From Phycisphaerales bacterium (GTDB lineage: Bacteria > Planctomycetota > Phycisphaerae > Tepidisphaerales > Tepidisphaeraceae), in NCBI GenBank assembly GCA_028288775.1, contig JAQGHP010000152.1:1-8042 (forward strand): a DNA stretch of 8,042 nucleotides, written 5' to 3'. Made by a program: the position numbers and the translations under genes. This document shows, piece after piece, positions 6,253 to 8,042 of this stretch; positions within the stretch are counted from its first letter, which is position 1, and each line of letters begins with the position of its first letter. The notes beneath the pieces are model-generated. The model had not been told where the DNA came from. It did not search any database and saw nothing but the letters and a program-made list of their open reading frames with translations.

Positions 6253-6441
6253 TCATGCCCAGAGCCTCCGCAATTTTTCCTCGCGCTCGTCGGCATGCGC
6301 AAACTCCCATTCCATTCGGGCTTCCTGGTCTTGTGTCCACGCCTCGCGTTCCCCAGCGGTAAAGATGAGCGGTTCGAGCGAGTCATACCACTTGAGCCAA
6401 GCGGCGATTCCTTCGGGCGAATTATCCCAATCGACTGCCAT
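6253..6441 (-). CDS. Small Trp-rich acidic protein of unknown function between DUF1588/1592-type and DUF1501 genes
   Basis: I do not recognise a named family. The 62 residues start MAVDWDNSPEGIAAWLKWYD and include SLEPLIFTAGEREAW, then a charged amphipathic helix ending EEKLRRLWA. It has six Trp, about fifteen acidic and seven basic residues, and no signal peptide or membrane segment, so it looks cytoplasmic, small and helical. Support for it being real: it fills the otherwise empty gap in a co-directional gene set, begins 25 bases after the upstream stop, ends 64 bases before DUF1501, and has GGTGAG eight bases before its ATG. Its composition is protein-like rather than the Arg/Pro/Ala-rich look of out-of-frame readings here. 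I have an unverified impression that small proteins with a WYDSLEP-like core recur in planctomycetes. A regulator, chaperone or antitoxin-like role is possible; none is shown. Confidence 0.7.
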   Translation of the reverse strand: MAVDWDNSPEGIAAWLKWYDSLEPLIFTAGEREAWTQDQEARMEWEFAHADEREEKLRRLWA

Positions 6442-6466
6442 GTGGTTCTCACCATGCGAGGGCGAA

Positions 6467-8042
6467 TCATTCGTAGAGAAATTCGTGCCGGCGGAGCAGA
6501 TACGTGATCACGGCACGCCACGCGCGCACGGTGTATTTCGGGTCGGGGACGGGATGGAGCAGGCCCTGGCGGCCGAACCAGTTTTCTTCCTTCCCGATCT
6601 CCTTGCGCTCCGCCGCGTCGGCCACGATGCCGGCGAAGAGTTTGAACGTGCGGTCCACCTCGGGTGAATCGGGCGCGTCGAAACGGCCCAGCACACGTTC
6701 ATGCAAATGGACGATCGCCCGGCGGATCTTCGCGTCCGTCTCGGGCGAAGAGCCGGGAACGTCGTCCGGCTCGACGTCGGGGAAGAGTCGGCGATCCGCC
6801 GGGGATCGGCTGAAGTCCATCGCGGTCTGCTTCATCGCAACGTCGTTGGCGAGGATGCGCTGGATCGCGCCCATCGCTCCGCTGGGGTCGGCGGCGCGCT
6901 CGGTGACTTCCTTCGAGTCAATGCCGCCGTAGAGCATTGCCGTCTGCTCCTCCAGCCTGCCCCAGGGCTGTCCAAAGATCGCCGCGACCTTCCGCTCGAC
7001 TTGCTCCGGCGCGAGCATGCGCGCCAGGCCGATGTCGTCGAGTTCCGCCCGGCGCTGCGGGGTGGCGGTCGCGGAGGCCAAACCATCGGCGCGGTAGAAG
7101 TCCGAGGCGACCCAATCTTTAAGGACCCGCTTGAAGTTGAACCCGTTCTGCGCGAAGCGGAGGGCGATGGCTTCGATCTCCTTGCGCTGCTCCTGATACG
7201 CACGGCGTCGGGCGGAAAAGAGCGGGTCTTCAATGTCTTTGGGCGGCCGCAGCGCCTTGCGGCCGGTAAGTAGGTAATACGCGTGCTCGACCATCGCGAC
7301 GGCGAAGCGCGGGTCTTTGGCGGTGCGCTCGCCCAGCCATTGCAACGCCCGCCACCGCTCACCCGCCGGCAGGTCTTCGCCCTCGTAACCTGCCGGGAAC
7401 ATGTCCGTGAACCAGCCGCCTTTGCGCCGCCCGTATACGCCTTCGAATTTCCAGTAATCCTGGAACAGCCCGGCGACCGGGTCCACCGTCTTGTGGCAGA
7501 CCACGCACTCCGGGGCCTGCATCGTAGGGATCGCATATTTGGCCGACACCGCCGCGGCGTCTGACACGCGCGCGGCCAACTCCAAGGCATCGATACCGAG
7601 GAACTGCTGGTAAAACACCCGTGCCCGCGCCCGGTTGCGGTTGGTCTCCGTCGTGGGATAGCGCTTCAGATATTGGAAATTGCTGAGCAGCCCCGCGTGC
7701 GGGTAGAAGCCCGTCGCCGATTCCTGGTCGTCGGGCTTGTCGCGCCCCACCAGCGCCTTGAGCCGCACCGGGATGTACTCGAAGGGGTCATCCGGGTTTT
7801 TGAATTTGGGACGCAGCTCTTCGTAAATGCCATAGCCCCGCGCCGTGTAGGGCGTGACCATGATGTAGTCCGCGGTGACGATCTCGCTGAACGGCCGAGC
7901 GTTGCGGACGATGTTCTCGATGAGCTTCATCGGCTCGCCGAGCATTGCCTTGCGGTAGTCGTCGGAAAGCTTGTAGTGGGCCTTGAGCCGCGCCTTCTCA
8001 TCGGCGATGTGGCTGAGGTCAAACTTCTCCGTCCACCCGCGG
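6467..8042 (-). CDS. DUF1588/DUF1592-type protein with CxxCH motif, 5' end beyond window
   Basis: The frame stays open to the right edge. The ATG at 7945 is internal, because the 32 codons upstream (RGWTEKFDLSHIADEK and on) read as coding. Counting from that Met, TADYIMVTPYTARGYGIYEELRP (24-46) recalls the DUF1592 region. PECVVCHKTVDPVAGLFQDY (146-165) is a CxxCH site with the following DP(V/I) typical of DUF1588 in planctomycete cytochrome-like proteins. Further on are VEHAYYLLTGRKALRP, FKRVLKDWVASDFYRADG and a C-terminal AWRAVITYLLRRHEFLYE. The CxxCH suggests covalent heme c and therefore an exported protein; its signal would be off the window. It heads the visible operon with the small protein and DUF1501. 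Substrate and redox role are unknown. Family naming rests on motif memory, so the exact DUF split is uncertain. Confidence 0.8.
   Translation of the reverse strand, partial: RGWTEKFDLSHIADEKARLKAHYKLSDDYRKAMLGEPMKLIENIVRNARPFSEIVTADYIMVTPYTARGYGIYEELRPKFKNPDDPFEYIPVRLKALVGRDKPDDQESATGFYPHAGLLSNFQYLKRYPTTETNRNRARARVFYQQFLGIDALELAARVSDAAAVSAKYAIPTMQAPECVVCHKTVDPVAGLFQDYWKFEGVYGRRKGGWFTDMFPAGYEGEDLPAGERWRALQWLGERTAKDPRFAVAMVEHAYYLLTGRKALRPPKDIEDPLFSARRRAYQEQRKEIEAIALRFAQNGFNFKRVLKDWVASDFYRADGLASATATPQRRAELDDIGLARMLAPEQVERKVAAIFGQPWGRLEEQTAMLYGGIDSKEVTERAADPSGAMGAIQRILANDVAMKQTAMDFSRSPADRRLFPDVEPDDVPGSSPETDAKIRRAIVHLHERVLGRFDAPDSPEVDRTFKLFAGIVADAAERKEIGKEENWFGRQGLLHPVPDPKYTVRAWRAVITYLLRRHEFLYE

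Overview
The window reads as chromosomal sequence from a GC-rich bacterium, most likely a planctomycete. The strongest clues are on the minus strand: a Tat-exported DUF1501 protein encoded beside a CxxCH-containing DUF1588/DUF1592-type protein, a pairing multiplied in Planctomycetes and relatives. The short palindromic repeats between genes fit that setting. Lineage is inferred from gene content only; there is no rRNA or other phylogenetic marker here.

Layout, plus strand. Bases 1-1256 are the 3' part of a VIT/von Willebrand factor A (VWA) protein whose start lies outside the window. It ends in a Gly-rich stretch, one hydrophobic helix and a basic tail. A hairpin-plus-T-run terminator follows (1277-1309), then a 93-bp inverted-repeat element (1321-1413). 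Next is a six-helix rhomboid-family protease of rhombosortase type (1453-2097) with catalytic GLSG and AHLIGA motifs. Bases 2065-2268 hold three unrelated intergenic repeats. A GH57 1,4-alpha-glucan branching enzyme follows (2336-4027), with all hallmark motifs intact.

Layout, minus strand. Only three bases separate the branching enzyme from a convergent GNAT acetyltransferase (4717 down to 4031). Upstream of it are DUF1501 (6188-4881), a 62-residue Trp-rich acidic small protein (6441-6253), and the DUF1588/DUF1592-type protein (runs off the right edge, ends at 6467). The last three are closely spaced and co-directional and look like one operon.

The most interesting reading is the first pair. 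The VIT-VWA protein carries a C-terminal tripartite signal of GlyGly-CTERM style, and its immediate neighbour is a rhombosortase-like intramembrane serine protease. This suggests a dedicated substrate/protease pair: the VWA protein would be anchored by its C-terminal helix, cut by the neighbour, then released or re-attached at the envelope. Second is the unannotated small protein inside the DUF1588-DUF1501 operon. Third is the set of palindromic repeats, one of which supplies the last codons and stop codon of the protease gene.
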